Shown here: piece after piece, positions 45,984-53,868 of the stretch
How the letters are laid out: every line of letters starts with the position of its first letter
How positions within the stretch are numbered: the first letter of the stretch is position 1
Assembly: GCF_022370755.2 (NCBI RefSeq)
Contig: NZ_CP092364.2
Location: 434,001 to 498,000, forward strand
DNA length: 64,000 nt
Source of the DNA: Mycolicibacterium goodii
GTDB taxonomy: Bacteria; Actinomycetota; Actinomycetes; Mycobacteriales; Mycobacteriaceae
Reading direction: 5' to 3'
Position numbers and translations under genes: made by a program
Notes under the pieces: generated by a model
The model's input: the letters and a program-made list of their open reading frames with translations, nothing else
What the model was told of the DNA's origin: nothing
Databases searched by the model: none

Positions 45984-47941
45984 GACTGATCTCCTTCAGG
46001 GGTTTCCACACGGGCGAGGACCGCGCCGACATCGACCTGCTGGCCGGCCTCGACATTGAGTTCGGTGAGCACGCCGTCGCTGGGCGCGGCCACGGTGTGC
46101 TCCATCTTCATCGCCTCCAGCCACACCAGCGGTTGACCGGCGGTCACGGTCGCACCGACCGTCGCGCCGACACGCACGACCGTGCCGGGCATGGGCGCCA
46201 ACAGCGAACCGTGCGCGACGGCGTCACCGGGATCCGGGAAGCGTGGCTGCGCGGTGAACTGCACCGCACCCGACGGTGTGTCGACGAAGACGTCGTCGCC
46301 GTAGCGGGCCACATCGAACACGTGCTCCACCGCGCATCCGTCTCCACCGACCGACAACACCACCCGCTCCGGCGTCGCCGAGACCAGCGTGAGGTTCCCG
46401 TCGTCGGGCAGCTCCAGCCCGCCGCGGGCGAACCGGTAACGCACCTCGACGTCCTCGCCCGCGGCGTCGCGGTAGCGGCGGTACTGGTATCCCGAGGCGA
46501 GGTTACGCCACCCGCTGGGCGCGGCACCGAAAACCGCAGCGGCACTGCGGTTGTGGGCAGCGTCGGCCAGCGCGGCGGCAACCGCCGACATACGCGCCAC
46601 GGCAGGCGTGGCCAACGGCGCGGCAAGCGCCTGGAGGCCGTGGGTGTCGAAGAACGCGGTATCGGTGGCGCCGTCGAGGAACGCCGAGTGCCGGAGCACG
46701 TTGACCAGCAGGTCGCGGTTGGTGCGCACACCGTGGATGCGGGCGCGCGCCAACGCACCCGCCAGAACCGCCGCGGCCCGCCGCCGCGTCGGCGCATGCG
46801 CGATGACCTTGGCGAGCATCGGGTCATAGAAGATCGACACCACCGAACCGTCGACGATGCCGGTGTCCAGGCGCACGCCCTCCGGGACGGCGAAGTGGTG
46901 CACCGTGCCGGCCTGGGGTTGCCAACCCTTGGCCGGATCCTCGGCGTAGAGGCGGGCCTCGATCGCTGCGCCACGAGCGGGCGGCGGCTCGGGATCGAGT
47001 CGGCCGCCATCAGCCACCAGCAGTTGCAGCTCGACCAGGTCGAGGCCCGTGGTGGCCTCGGTGACCGGATGCTCCACCTGCAGGCGGGTGTTCATCTCCA
47101 GGAAATAGAACGACACCTCGCCCTCACCATCCGGGGCCGCCATGAACTCGACCGTGCCCGCACCGGTGTAGCCGATGGCCTGTGCCGCCAGACGGGCCGC
47201 GTCGAACAGCTTGGCGCGCATGCCCGGTGTGCGCTCGACCAGCGGAGACGGCGCCTCCTCGATGATCTTCTGGTGGCGACGCTGGATCGAGCACTCCCGC
47301 TCACCGACCGCCCACACCGTGCCGTGCGCGTCGGCGAGCACCTGCACCTCGACATGGTGGCCCGCCGCCAGATAGCGCTCACAGAACACCGTGGGATCGC
47401 CGAACGCCGACTGTGCCTCTCGCTGCGCCGCGGCCACCTCGGCGGGCAGCGCCGACAGATCCCGCACCACGCGCATACCGCGTCCGCCACCGCCGGCGGA
47501 CGCCTTCACCAGCACCGGCAACTGCTCGGCCGTCACGGTGTCGGGATCGAGTTCGGTGAGCACCGGCACACCCGCGGCGGCCATGAGCTTCTTCGCCTCG
47601 ATCTTGGATCCCATCGCGCTCACGGCGGCCACCGGCGGACCGACCCACGTCAACCCGGCGTCGATCACCGCCGCCGCGAAATCAGGGTTCTCCGAGAGGA
47701 ATCCGTATCCGGGATGGACGGCATCGGCGCCTGAGGCCCGCGCCGCCGCCACGATCTGCGCGACGTCGAGATAGCCGTTGCGTCCTTGCAGACGCACCCG
47801 GGCGTCGGCCTCGGCGACATGCGGTGAGCCCTCGTCGGGGTCGGTGTACACCGCGACGGTGCCGATGCCCAGGCGGCGGCAGGTGTCGAACACCCGGCGG
47901 GCGATCTCCCCGCGGTTGGCGACCAGGACCCGGGTGATCAT
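45980..47941 (-). CDS. accA2: Acyl-CoA carboxylase alpha subunit (biotin carboxylase plus BCCP)
   Basis: The 653-residue protein has an N-terminal biotin carboxylase (about 1-445: VLVANRGEIARRVFDTCRRLG, the glycine-rich ATP loop KASAGGGGRGMR, EMNTRLQVEHPVTEATTGLDLVE), a linker domain and a C-terminal biotinyl domain with the biotin lysine K612 in EAMKMEH. It charges biotin with bicarbonate for the partner carboxyltransferase AccD2. Rv0973c orthologue by position. It is separated from accD2 upstream by a hairpin of family P3, and overlaps fadE12 by four bases. Confidence 0.96.
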   Translation of the reverse strand: MITRVLVANRGEIARRVFDTCRRLGIGTVAVYTDPDEGSPHVAEADARVRLQGRNGYLDVAQIVAAARASGADAVHPGYGFLSENPDFAAAVIDAGLTWVGPPVAAVSAMGSKIEAKKLMAAAGVPVLTELDPDTVTAEQLPVLVKASAGGGGRGMRVVRDLSALPAEVAAAQREAQSAFGDPTVFCERYLAAGHHVEVQVLADAHGTVWAVGERECSIQRRHQKIIEEAPSPLVERTPGMRAKLFDAARLAAQAIGYTGAGTVEFMAAPDGEGEVSFYFLEMNTRLQVEHPVTEATTGLDLVELQLLVADGGRLDPEPPPARGAAIEARLYAEDPAKGWQPQAGTVHHFAVPEGVRLDTGIVDGSVVSIFYDPMLAKVIAHAPTRRRAAAVLAGALARARIHGVRTNRDLLVNVLRHSAFLDGATDTAFFDTHGLQALAAPLATPAVARMSAVAAALADAAHNRSAAAVFGAAPSGWRNLASGYQYRRYRDAAGEDVEVRYRFARGGLELPDDGNLTLVSATPERVVLSVGGDGCAVEHVFDVARYGDDVFVDTPSGAVQFTAQPRFPDPGDAVAHGSLLAPMPGTVVRVGATVGATVTAGQPLVWLEAMKMEHTVAAPSDGVLTELNVEAGQQVDVGAVLARVETPEGDQS

Positions 47942-47954
47942 TTGCGGCCTCCCT

Positions 47955-48021
47955 GTCGCCGAACGTGAGCTTGTGGTCGAAAAATCGCCGAGAAATGGGT
48001 CATAAGCCCACGTTCGACGGC
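47955..48021. repeat. Hairpin family P3, copy 1, between accD2 and accA2
   Basis: Left arm CGCCGAACGTGAGCTTGTG and right arm CATAAGCCCACGTTCGACG pair over about 21 bp with only transition-type mismatches. The loop holds TTTCTCGGCGATTTTTCGAC on the minus strand. It occupies the 100-bp gap between two operon genes. Confidence 0.85.
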
Positions 48022-48041
48022 GTATCGGTGCATTGTGTGCC

Positions 48042-49637
48042 TCACATCCGGAAGACGCCGAAGTTCGACGTCCCCTCGATCGGGCCGCTCGCGATGGCGG
48101 ACAGGCACATTCCCAGTACCGTGCGGGTGTCGCGGGGGTCGATCACGCCGTCGTCGTACAGCCGCCCGGACAGGAACATCGGTAGCGACTCGGCCTCGAT
48201 CTGTGCCTCGACAGCCGCCCGCAGTGCGGCGTCGGCGTCCTCGTCAAATTCCTGACCGCGTGCCTCGGCGGCCGCGCGGCTCACGATCGACAACACACCC
48301 GCGAGCTGGGCGCCACCCATCACGGCGGACTTGGCACTGGGCCAGGCGAACAGGAACCGCGGGTCGTAGGCGCGGCCACACATGCCGTAATGCCCCGCGC
48401 CGTAGGACGCCCCGATCAGCAGGCTGATGTGCGGCACCGTCGAGTTGGACACGGCGTTGATCATCATCGAGCCGTGCTTGACCATGCCGCCCTCTTCGTA
48501 CTGCTTGCCCACCATGTAACCGGTGGTGTTGTGCAGGAACAGCAGTGGGGTGTCGGCGCGGTTGGCGAGCTGGATGAACTGCGTGGCCTTCTGCGACTCC
48601 TCGCTGAACAACACGCCACGGGCGTTGGCCAGGATGCCGATCGGATAGCCCCACAACCGGGCCCAGCCGGTGACCAGCGACGACCCGTAGAGCGGTTTGA
48701 ACTCGTCGAAGTCGGAGCCGTCGACGACGCGGGCGATCACGTCGCGGGGATCGAACGGGATCCGCAGATCGGCGGGCACGATGCCGATGAGTTCCTCGGC
48801 GTCGAACAGCGGCTCGACCACCGGGGCGGGCACCGGGCCCTGCTTGCGCCAATTGAGGCGGGCCACGATGCGTCGGCCGATGCGGATCGCGTCGAGCTCG
48901 TCATTCGCCAGGTGATCACCCAAACCCGAGGTGCGGGCGTGCATTTCGGCGCCGCCGAGGGATTCGTCGTCGGCCTCCTCGCCCGTGGCCATCTTCACCA
49001 GCGGCGGGCCGGCCAAAAACACCTTGGAGCGTTCCTTGATCATCACGACGTGATCGGACATGCCGGGTATATACGCCCCGCCCGCCGTCGAGTTGCCGAA
49101 CACCAGCGCGATCGTCGGGATCCCCGCGGCCGACAGCCGGGTGAGGTCCCGGAACAATTGACCGCCGGGGATGAAGATCTCCTTCTGCGTAGGCAGGTCG
49201 GCGCCACCGGACTCGACCAGCGAGATCACCGGGAGTCGGTTCTGCAACGCGATCTGGTTGGCGCGCAGGCTCTTCTTGAGCGTCCACGGGTTGCTCGTGC
49301 CGCCCTTGACCGTGGGGTCGTTGGCCACGATCAGGCACTCGACGCCCTCGACCGCGCCGATCCCCGTGACGACGCTGGCGCCCACGGTGAAATCGGTGCC
49401 CCACGCCGCGAGCGGACTCAGCTCCAGGAACGGAGAGTCCGGGTCGAGCAGCAGTTCGATGCGTTCGCGCGCGGTGAGCTTGCCGCGGGCGTGATGACGA
49501 TCGACGTACTTGGGCCCGCCACCGGCGAGGGCCTTGGCATGCTCGGCGTCGAGTTCGTCGAGTTTGGCCGTCATCACCGCCGCGGCCTCGGTGAAGCCGG
49601 GGGAGGTGACATCGAGCGTGGACTGCAGCGCCGTCAT
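48042..49637 (-). CDS. accD2: Acyl-CoA carboxylase beta subunit (carboxyltransferase)
   Basis: The 531-residue protein has both carboxyltransferase halves: an N-terminal domain with GKLTARERIELLLDPDSPFLEL, and the acyl-CoA and biotin oxyanion segments FGNSTAGGAYIPGMSD and GASYGAGHYGMCGRAYDPRFLFAWPSAKSAVMGG. The length and the AYDPRF-FAWP stretch are those of methylcrotonyl/geranyl-CoA carboxylase-type beta subunits more than of the propionyl type. Rv0974c orthologue by position. Together with AccA2 it should carboxylate an unsaturated branched acyl-CoA; the exact substrate is not known. Confidence 0.95.
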   Translation of the reverse strand: MTALQSTLDVTSPGFTEAAAVMTAKLDELDAEHAKALAGGGPKYVDRHHARGKLTARERIELLLDPDSPFLELSPLAAWGTDFTVGASVVTGIGAVEGVECLIVANDPTVKGGTSNPWTLKKSLRANQIALQNRLPVISLVESGGADLPTQKEIFIPGGQLFRDLTRLSAAGIPTIALVFGNSTAGGAYIPGMSDHVVMIKERSKVFLAGPPLVKMATGEEADDESLGGAEMHARTSGLGDHLANDELDAIRIGRRIVARLNWRKQGPVPAPVVEPLFDAEELIGIVPADLRIPFDPRDVIARVVDGSDFDEFKPLYGSSLVTGWARLWGYPIGILANARGVLFSEESQKATQFIQLANRADTPLLFLHNTTGYMVGKQYEEGGMVKHGSMMINAVSNSTVPHISLLIGASYGAGHYGMCGRAYDPRFLFAWPSAKSAVMGGAQLAGVLSIVSRAAAEARGQEFDEDADAALRAAVEAQIEAESLPMFLSGRLYDDGVIDPRDTRTVLGMCLSAIASGPIEGTSNFGVFRM

Positions 49638-49647
49638 CGACTGATCT

Positions 49648-49716
49648 CCGTTCGCGAATGTGAAGCCTCTGCGACTTTTCGACCGGTTTCTCGCCGAGGG
49701 TTCACACTCGCGACGG
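49648..49716. repeat. Hairpin family P3, copy 2, between fadE13 and accD2
   Basis: Left arm CCGTTCGCGAATGTGAAGCC and right arm GGTTCACACTCGCGACGG. The loop (GCGACTTTTCGACC, TTTCTCGCCGA) matches that of copy 1. It occupies the gap between fadE13 and accD2 inside the operon. Confidence 0.85.
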
Positions 49717-49728
49717 CCGACCTGCGCG

Positions 49729-50889
49729 TCATGACTGGAACCCCAACGTCTTGGCGGCCAAGCTGGTGAGGATTTCGGTGGTGCCGCCGCCGATGCCCAG
49801 GATGCGCATGTCGCGGTACTGGCGTTCGACCTCGGACTCGGCCATATAGCCCATGCCGCCGAACAATTGGACGGCCTGATCGGCCACCCATTGGCCTGCC
49901 TCGACCGCGGTGTTCTTGGCGAAGCACACCTCGGCGATCAGACCCGTCTCGTGGGCGAGTTGCCGCTCCACGACGTGCCGCGTGTACACCCGGGCGATGT
50001 CGATGCGCCGGGCCATCTCGGCGAGCGTGTTCTGCACGGACTGCCGCGAGATCAGCGGACGGCCGAACGTCTCGCGGTTGCGGCACCATTCGACCGTGAG
50101 GTCGAGACACCGTTGGGCACTCGCGTAGGCCTGCGTCGCAAGACCCACCCGTTCGGATACGAACGCCGCGGCGATCTGCATGAAGCCCGTGTTCTCGGCG
50201 CCGACGAGGTTGGCGGCGGGCACCCGCACATCGGTGTAGGACAACTCGGCGGTATCGCTTGAACGCCAACCCATCTTGTCGAGCTTGCGGATCACCTCGA
50301 ATCCCGGTGTGCCCTTGTCGACGACGATGAGTGAGATGCCGGTCGCGCCAGGGCCACCCGTGCGAACGGCCGTGACGACGTAGTCGGCGCGCACGCCCGA
50401 GGTGATGTAGGTCTTGGCGCCGTTGACGATGTAGTACGGTCCGTCGCCGCCATCGATCAACTCGGCACGCGTCCTCAGATGGCTGACGTCGGAGCCGCCG
50501 CCGGGTTCGGTGATGGCCAGCGCGCCGATCTTCTCGCCGCGCAACGTCGGTTTCACGTACCTGTCGATGAGCCGTTGATCACCCGAGGCGATCATGTGGG
50601 GGACCGCGATGCCGGAGGTGAACAGTGACGCGAACACCCCACCCGGGCAGCCCGCGTAATGCAGTGCCTCGCAGATGATCACCGAGTCGGCGCCGTCACC
50701 GCCGCTGCCACCCACCGATTCCGGGTAGCCCGCGCCAAGCAGGCCCAGATCGGCGGCCTTGCGGTGCAGATCGCGCGGGAGTTCCCCGGCGCGTTCCCAT
50801 TCGGCGGCATGCGGCAGTATCTCGCGTTCGGCGAACGCGCGCACGGTCTTTCGCAATGCCTCGCGTTCTGCGGTGGTCCAGATGTTCAT
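49729..50889 (-). CDS. fadE13: Acyl-CoA dehydrogenase FadE13
   Basis: The protein has 386 residues from ATG 50889. Acyl-CoA dehydrogenase signatures are GALAITEPGGGSDVSHLRTRA (flavin/substrate beta-domain) and QLFGGMGYMAESEVERQYRD near the C-terminus. ATG overlaps the stop of the AtuA-like gene by four bases, so the pair is coupled. Rv0975c orthologue by position. The operon therefore encodes two distinct dehydrogenases, which suggests two oxidation steps before and after carboxylation, as in acyclic terpene degradation. Confidence 0.93.
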   Translation of the reverse strand: MNIWTTAEREALRKTVRAFAEREILPHAAEWERAGELPRDLHRKAADLGLLGAGYPESVGGSGGDGADSVIICEALHYAGCPGGVFASLFTSGIAVPHMIASGDQRLIDRYVKPTLRGEKIGALAITEPGGGSDVSHLRTRAELIDGGDGPYYIVNGAKTYITSGVRADYVVTAVRTGGPGATGISLIVVDKGTPGFEVIRKLDKMGWRSSDTAELSYTDVRVPAANLVGAENTGFMQIAAAFVSERVGLATQAYASAQRCLDLTVEWCRNRETFGRPLISRQSVQNTLAEMARRIDIARVYTRHVVERQLAHETGLIAEVCFAKNTAVEAGQWVADQAVQLFGGMGYMAESEVERQYRDMRILGIGGGTTEILTSLAAKTLGFQS

Positions 50890-52586
50890 GGCAACAGATC
50901 CTTCGGGATGTCGAGGTGACGGCTGCGCAGCCATTCGCCGAGCCCCTTGGCCTGCGGATCGAAACGCGCCTGATAGGCCACACCCTCCCCGAGAATGCCG
51001 TCGATCACGAAGTTCAACGCCCGCAGGTTCGGCAGCACGTGCCGTGTGACGGGCAGTTCAGCGGCTTCGGGGAGCAGGGTGCGCAGCGTGTCGACGGTGA
51101 GCGTGTGCACCAGCCAGCGGTACGCCGCGTCGCTGCGGACCCACACGCCGATGTTGGCCGATCCGCCCTTGTCGCCGCTGCGTGCCCCGGCGATCAGGCC
51201 GAGCGGTGCCCGTACCGTCGGCCCCGCATCCGGCGCGGCGACCTCCGGTTCGGGAACGGGTGCCAATTCCCGTGTCTCGTCGGCCGGCGGGATGTCGACG
51301 CGGGTCCCGTCGGCGCGCACCGCGACGTGCGCGACCTCGGCGGCGTCGACGTAACCCGGCGTGAACACGCCGTACACCTGGGCATCGCCGGGTGGCGCTG
51401 TCGCGGTGAACCCTGGATAGCTCGCGAGCGCGAGTTCGACTGCGGCCGAGGAGAATCGGCGACCGACGGTGTTGGGGTCGGGGTCGCGCACCACGCAGTG
51501 CAGCAGCGCGCTGGCGGCCTCCTCGGAGTCGGCGTCGGGATGGTCCGAACGTGCCAGCGTCCATTCCAGTTCGGCGGGCTTGGTTTTCAGTGCGGACTCC
51601 AGCTGGTTGCGCACAAGCTGCGCCTTGGCCTCGATGTCGAGGCCGGTGAGCACGAACGTCGTCGCATTGCGGAACCCGCCGATGCGGTTGAGCGACACCT
51701 TGTACGTGGGCGGTGGCGCCTCACCGGTGACGCCCGAGATGCGGACGCGGTCGGGACCGTCGGTGTCGAGTCGGACCGAATCGACCCGCAGCGTGACGTC
51801 GGGGTTCGCGTAGCGCGCACCGCCGATCTCGTAGAGCAGCTGCGCGGTGACGGTGCCGACGTCGACGCGGCCTCCCGTGCCGGGGTGCTTGGTGATCACC
51901 GAGGATCCGTCGACGGCGATCTCGGCGATCGGGAAGCCGGGATGCAGCAGATCTTCGATCTCGGTGAAGAACGCGTAGTTGCCGCCGGTGGCCTGGGCCC
52001 CGCACTCGATGACGTGCCCGGCGGCCACCGCACCGGCGAGCGCGTCGTAATCGGTACGGGCCCATCCGAAGTGCGCGGCCGCGGGCCCGACGGTCACCGA
52101 GGCGTCGGTGACGCGGCCGGTGACCACGACGTCGGCGCCGCTGCGCAGGCAGTCGACGATGCCCCAGGCCCCCAGGTAGGCGTTGGCCGCCAGGGGATCG
52201 GAGAATCCGAGTTCTCCGGCGCGGGGGAGCAGATCGTCGCCCTCGACGTGCGCGACGTCGACGTGCAAGCCGAGTCGCTCGGCCAGCGCCCGCACCGCGG
52301 TGGCCAAACCCGCCGGGTTGAGCCCGCCGGCGTTGGCCACGATCCGCACACCCGCATCGAGGGCCAGTCCGAGGGATTCCTCCAGTTGCAGCAGGAAGGT
52401 CTTGGCGTAGCCGCGGTCGGGATTCTTGGCGCGGTCCCGCGCGAGAATCAGCATCGTGAGCTCGGCGAGGTAGTCGCCGGTGAGGTAGTCGAGCTCGCCG
52501 CCGGTGAGCATCTCGCGCATGGCGGACATGCGGTCGCCGTAGAACCCCGAGCAATTCCCGATCCGCACCGGGGCGAAAGAAGGCAC
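50886..52586 (-). CDS. AtuA family (DUF1446) protein, Rv0976c-like
   Basis: The 566-residue protein starts at a GTG preceded by AGGAG. The first 440 residues are the AtuA/DUF1446 domain (RIGNCSGFYGDRMSAMREML, GGELDYLTGDYLAELTMLIL, ADVVVTGRVTDASVTVGPAAAHFGW, GGNYAFF), and the last 110 (APLGLIAGARSGDKGGSANIGVWVRSD...) form the associated C-terminal domain found fused or separate in AtuA systems. AtuA is needed for acyclic terpene use in Pseudomonas but its reaction is not established. First gene of the six-gene operon; an imperfect inverted repeat lies in front of it. Confidence 0.9.
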   Translation of the reverse strand: MPSFAPVRIGNCSGFYGDRMSAMREMLTGGELDYLTGDYLAELTMLILARDRAKNPDRGYAKTFLLQLEESLGLALDAGVRIVANAGGLNPAGLATAVRALAERLGLHVDVAHVEGDDLLPRAGELGFSDPLAANAYLGAWGIVDCLRSGADVVVTGRVTDASVTVGPAAAHFGWARTDYDALAGAVAAGHVIECGAQATGGNYAFFTEIEDLLHPGFPIAEIAVDGSSVITKHPGTGGRVDVGTVTAQLLYEIGGARYANPDVTLRVDSVRLDTDGPDRVRISGVTGEAPPPTYKVSLNRIGGFRNATTFVLTGLDIEAKAQLVRNQLESALKTKPAELEWTLARSDHPDADSEEAASALLHCVVRDPDPNTVGRRFSSAAVELALASYPGFTATAPPGDAQVYGVFTPGYVDAAEVAHVAVRADGTRVDIPPADETRELAPVPEPEVAAPDAGPTVRAPLGLIAGARSGDKGGSANIGVWVRSDAAYRWLVHTLTVDTLRTLLPEAAELPVTRHVLPNLRALNFVIDGILGEGVAYQARFDPQAKGLGEWLRSRHLDIPKDLLP

Positions 52587-52619
52587 GCATCACTCCTGTC
52601 GACGGCGACTCGGTCTCAA

Positions 52620-52648
52620 CCAACCGGTAGGTTAGCCGATACCGTTGG
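52620..52648. promoter_or_regulatory. Imperfect inverted repeat upstream of the carboxylase operon
   Basis: CCAACCGGTA-N10-TACCGTTGG is symmetric except for one missing G. It lies 34 bp before the GTG of the AtuA-like gene, where a TetR-type repressor could bind. No regulator gene for it is in the window. Confidence 0.55.
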
Positions 52649-52849
52649 TCTCGAGTCAAGGGTTGTTGTGGCGGATCCGGCCCGGACCGGCCCTGTGCCG
52701 CCTGTCGCGCCAGCGTAGGACCTTTTCGGCCGGTTCTGTCGGGCGTTTTGGAGCCGACGCAGGTCAACGGTTACCCTGTAGTGCAATCGTCGCCGTCGGC
52801 GAGTGAACACGTTCGCGCGGCAACAACCCTAAGCAAGGAGATGCACGTC

Positions 52850-53023
52850 ATGGCTGTGCCCAAGCGCAGAATGTCGCGCGCGAACACCCGTAGCCGGCGC
52901 GCGCAGTGGAAGGCCGAGGCCCCCGGCCTGGTCACCGTGAGCGTTGCTGGTCAGCAGCGCAAGGTGCCGCGGCGCCTGCTCAAGGCCGCGCGCCTGGGGC
53001 TGGTCGACCTCGACAAGCGCTAG
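52850..53023 (+). CDS. rpmF: 50S ribosomal protein L32
   Basis: The 57-residue product [20 protein letters not shown]... is L32. The ATG follows AAGGAG by ten bases; a longer frame to 52748 is not needed. It lacks the zinc-binding cysteines found in many L32 proteins, so it is the zinc-independent form. Position before mprA matches Rv0979A. A strong hairpin with T-tract follows 15 bp after the stop. Confidence 0.96.
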
Positions 53024-53038
53024 AACGCGTAACACCAC

Positions 53039-53070
53039 AAAAAGCGCTATCACCAGTGATAGCGCTTTTT
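53039..53070. terminator. Intrinsic terminator after rpmF
   Basis: Perfect 15-bp arms AAAAAGCGCTATCAC / GTGATAGCGCTTTTT with a tiny centre and flanking A and T runs. It should stop transcription in both directions and separates rpmF from mprAB. Confidence 0.93.
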
Positions 53071-53088
53071 CGTGTACCCGAGTGTCCG

Positions 53089-53143
53089 TGAGGCGCGCGG
53101 CGAATTTTCCCAGATGCTCGGGAAATTTGCGGCGCGCCTCTCA
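53089..53143. repeat. Hairpin upstream of mprA, overlapping the MprA box
   Basis: Arms TGAGGCGCGCGGCGAATTTT and AAATTTGCGGCGCGCCTCTC flank the 8-base loop AGATGCTC; the stem has a one-base bulge and two mismatches. Its right arm runs into the first half of the MprA box at 53139. Confidence 0.8.
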
Positions 53144-53157
53144 GCCGTCTCTCAGAT
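53139..53157 (+). promoter_or_regulatory. MprA box upstream of mprA
   Basis: TCTCAGCC-GTC-TCTCAGAT is two 8-bp direct repeats 3 bp apart, the published geometry for MprA sites in M. tuberculosis. It ends 14 bp before the mprA GTG and fits autoregulation. Confidence 0.8.
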
Positions 53158-53171
53158 AGTGAGTCGAAACT

Positions 53172-53864
53172 GTGGCTGTGCGCATTCTTGTCGTTGACGA
53201 CGATCGCGCTGTGCGCGAATCCCTGCGCCGGTCGCTTTCCTTCAATGGTTACTCGGTCGAACTCGCCCAGGACGGGGTCGAGGCTCTCGACGTGATCGCC
53301 AACGACCGGCCCGACGCCCTGATCCTGGACGTCATGATGCCGAGGCTCGACGGGCTCGAGGTGTGCCGGCAACTCCGCAGCACGGGTGACGACCTGCCCA
53401 TCCTGGTGCTCACCGCGCGCGATTCGGTGTCCGAGCGTGTCGCGGGGTTGGACGCCGGCGCCGACGACTACCTCCCCAAGCCGTTCGCACTCGAAGAACT
53501 GCTCGCTCGCATGCGCGCCCTGCTACGCCGCACGGTCTCCGACGACGGCGCCGACTCCCAGAAGATGGCGTTCTCCGATCTGACGCTGGACCCGGTGACC
53601 CGCGAGGTGACGCGTGGCGGCCGGCAGATCAGCCTGACGCGCACCGAGTTCTCCCTGCTGGAGATGCTCATCGCCAACCCGCGGCGCGTGCTGACCCGCA
53701 GCCGCATCCTGGAAGAGGTGTGGGGGTTCGACTTCCCGACCTCGGGCAACGCCCTTGAGGTGTACATCGGATACCTGCGCCGTAAGACCGAGGCCGAAGG
53801 CGAGCCGCGGCTGATCCACACCGTGCGTGGCGTCGGCTACGTCTTGCGGGAAACGCCTCCGTAG
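53172..53864 (+). CDS. mprA: Response regulator MprA
   Basis: The 230-residue OmpR-type regulator starts at a GTG. Receiver domain: acidic pocket VVDDD (8-11 region), phosphoacceptor D53 ([12 protein letters not shown]), K near 103 in LPKPF. The winged-helix DNA-binding domain covers about 130-228 ([30 protein letters not shown]...VRGVGYVLR). It controls envelope-stress genes including pepD and sigma factors in M. tuberculosis. mprB starts 4 bp after its stop. Order rpmF-mprA-mprB-pepD-moaB2 matches Rv0979A-Rv0984. Confidence 0.97.
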   Translation: MAVRILVVDDDRAVRESLRRSLSFNGYSVELAQDGVEALDVIANDRPDALILDVMMPRLDGLEVCRQLRSTGDDLPILVLTARDSVSERVAGLDAGADDYLPKPFALEELLARMRALLRRTVSDDGADSQKMAFSDLTLDPVTREVTRGGRQISLTRTEFSLLEMLIANPRRVLTRSRILEEVWGFDFPTSGNALEVYIGYLRRKTEAEGEPRLIHTVRGVGYVLRETPP

Positions 53865-53868
53865 CGAG

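Noticed and set aside
50856..52718. A 620-codon plus-strand frame opposite the AtuA-like gene
   Set aside because: Mirror frame of a well-supported gene with a family match.
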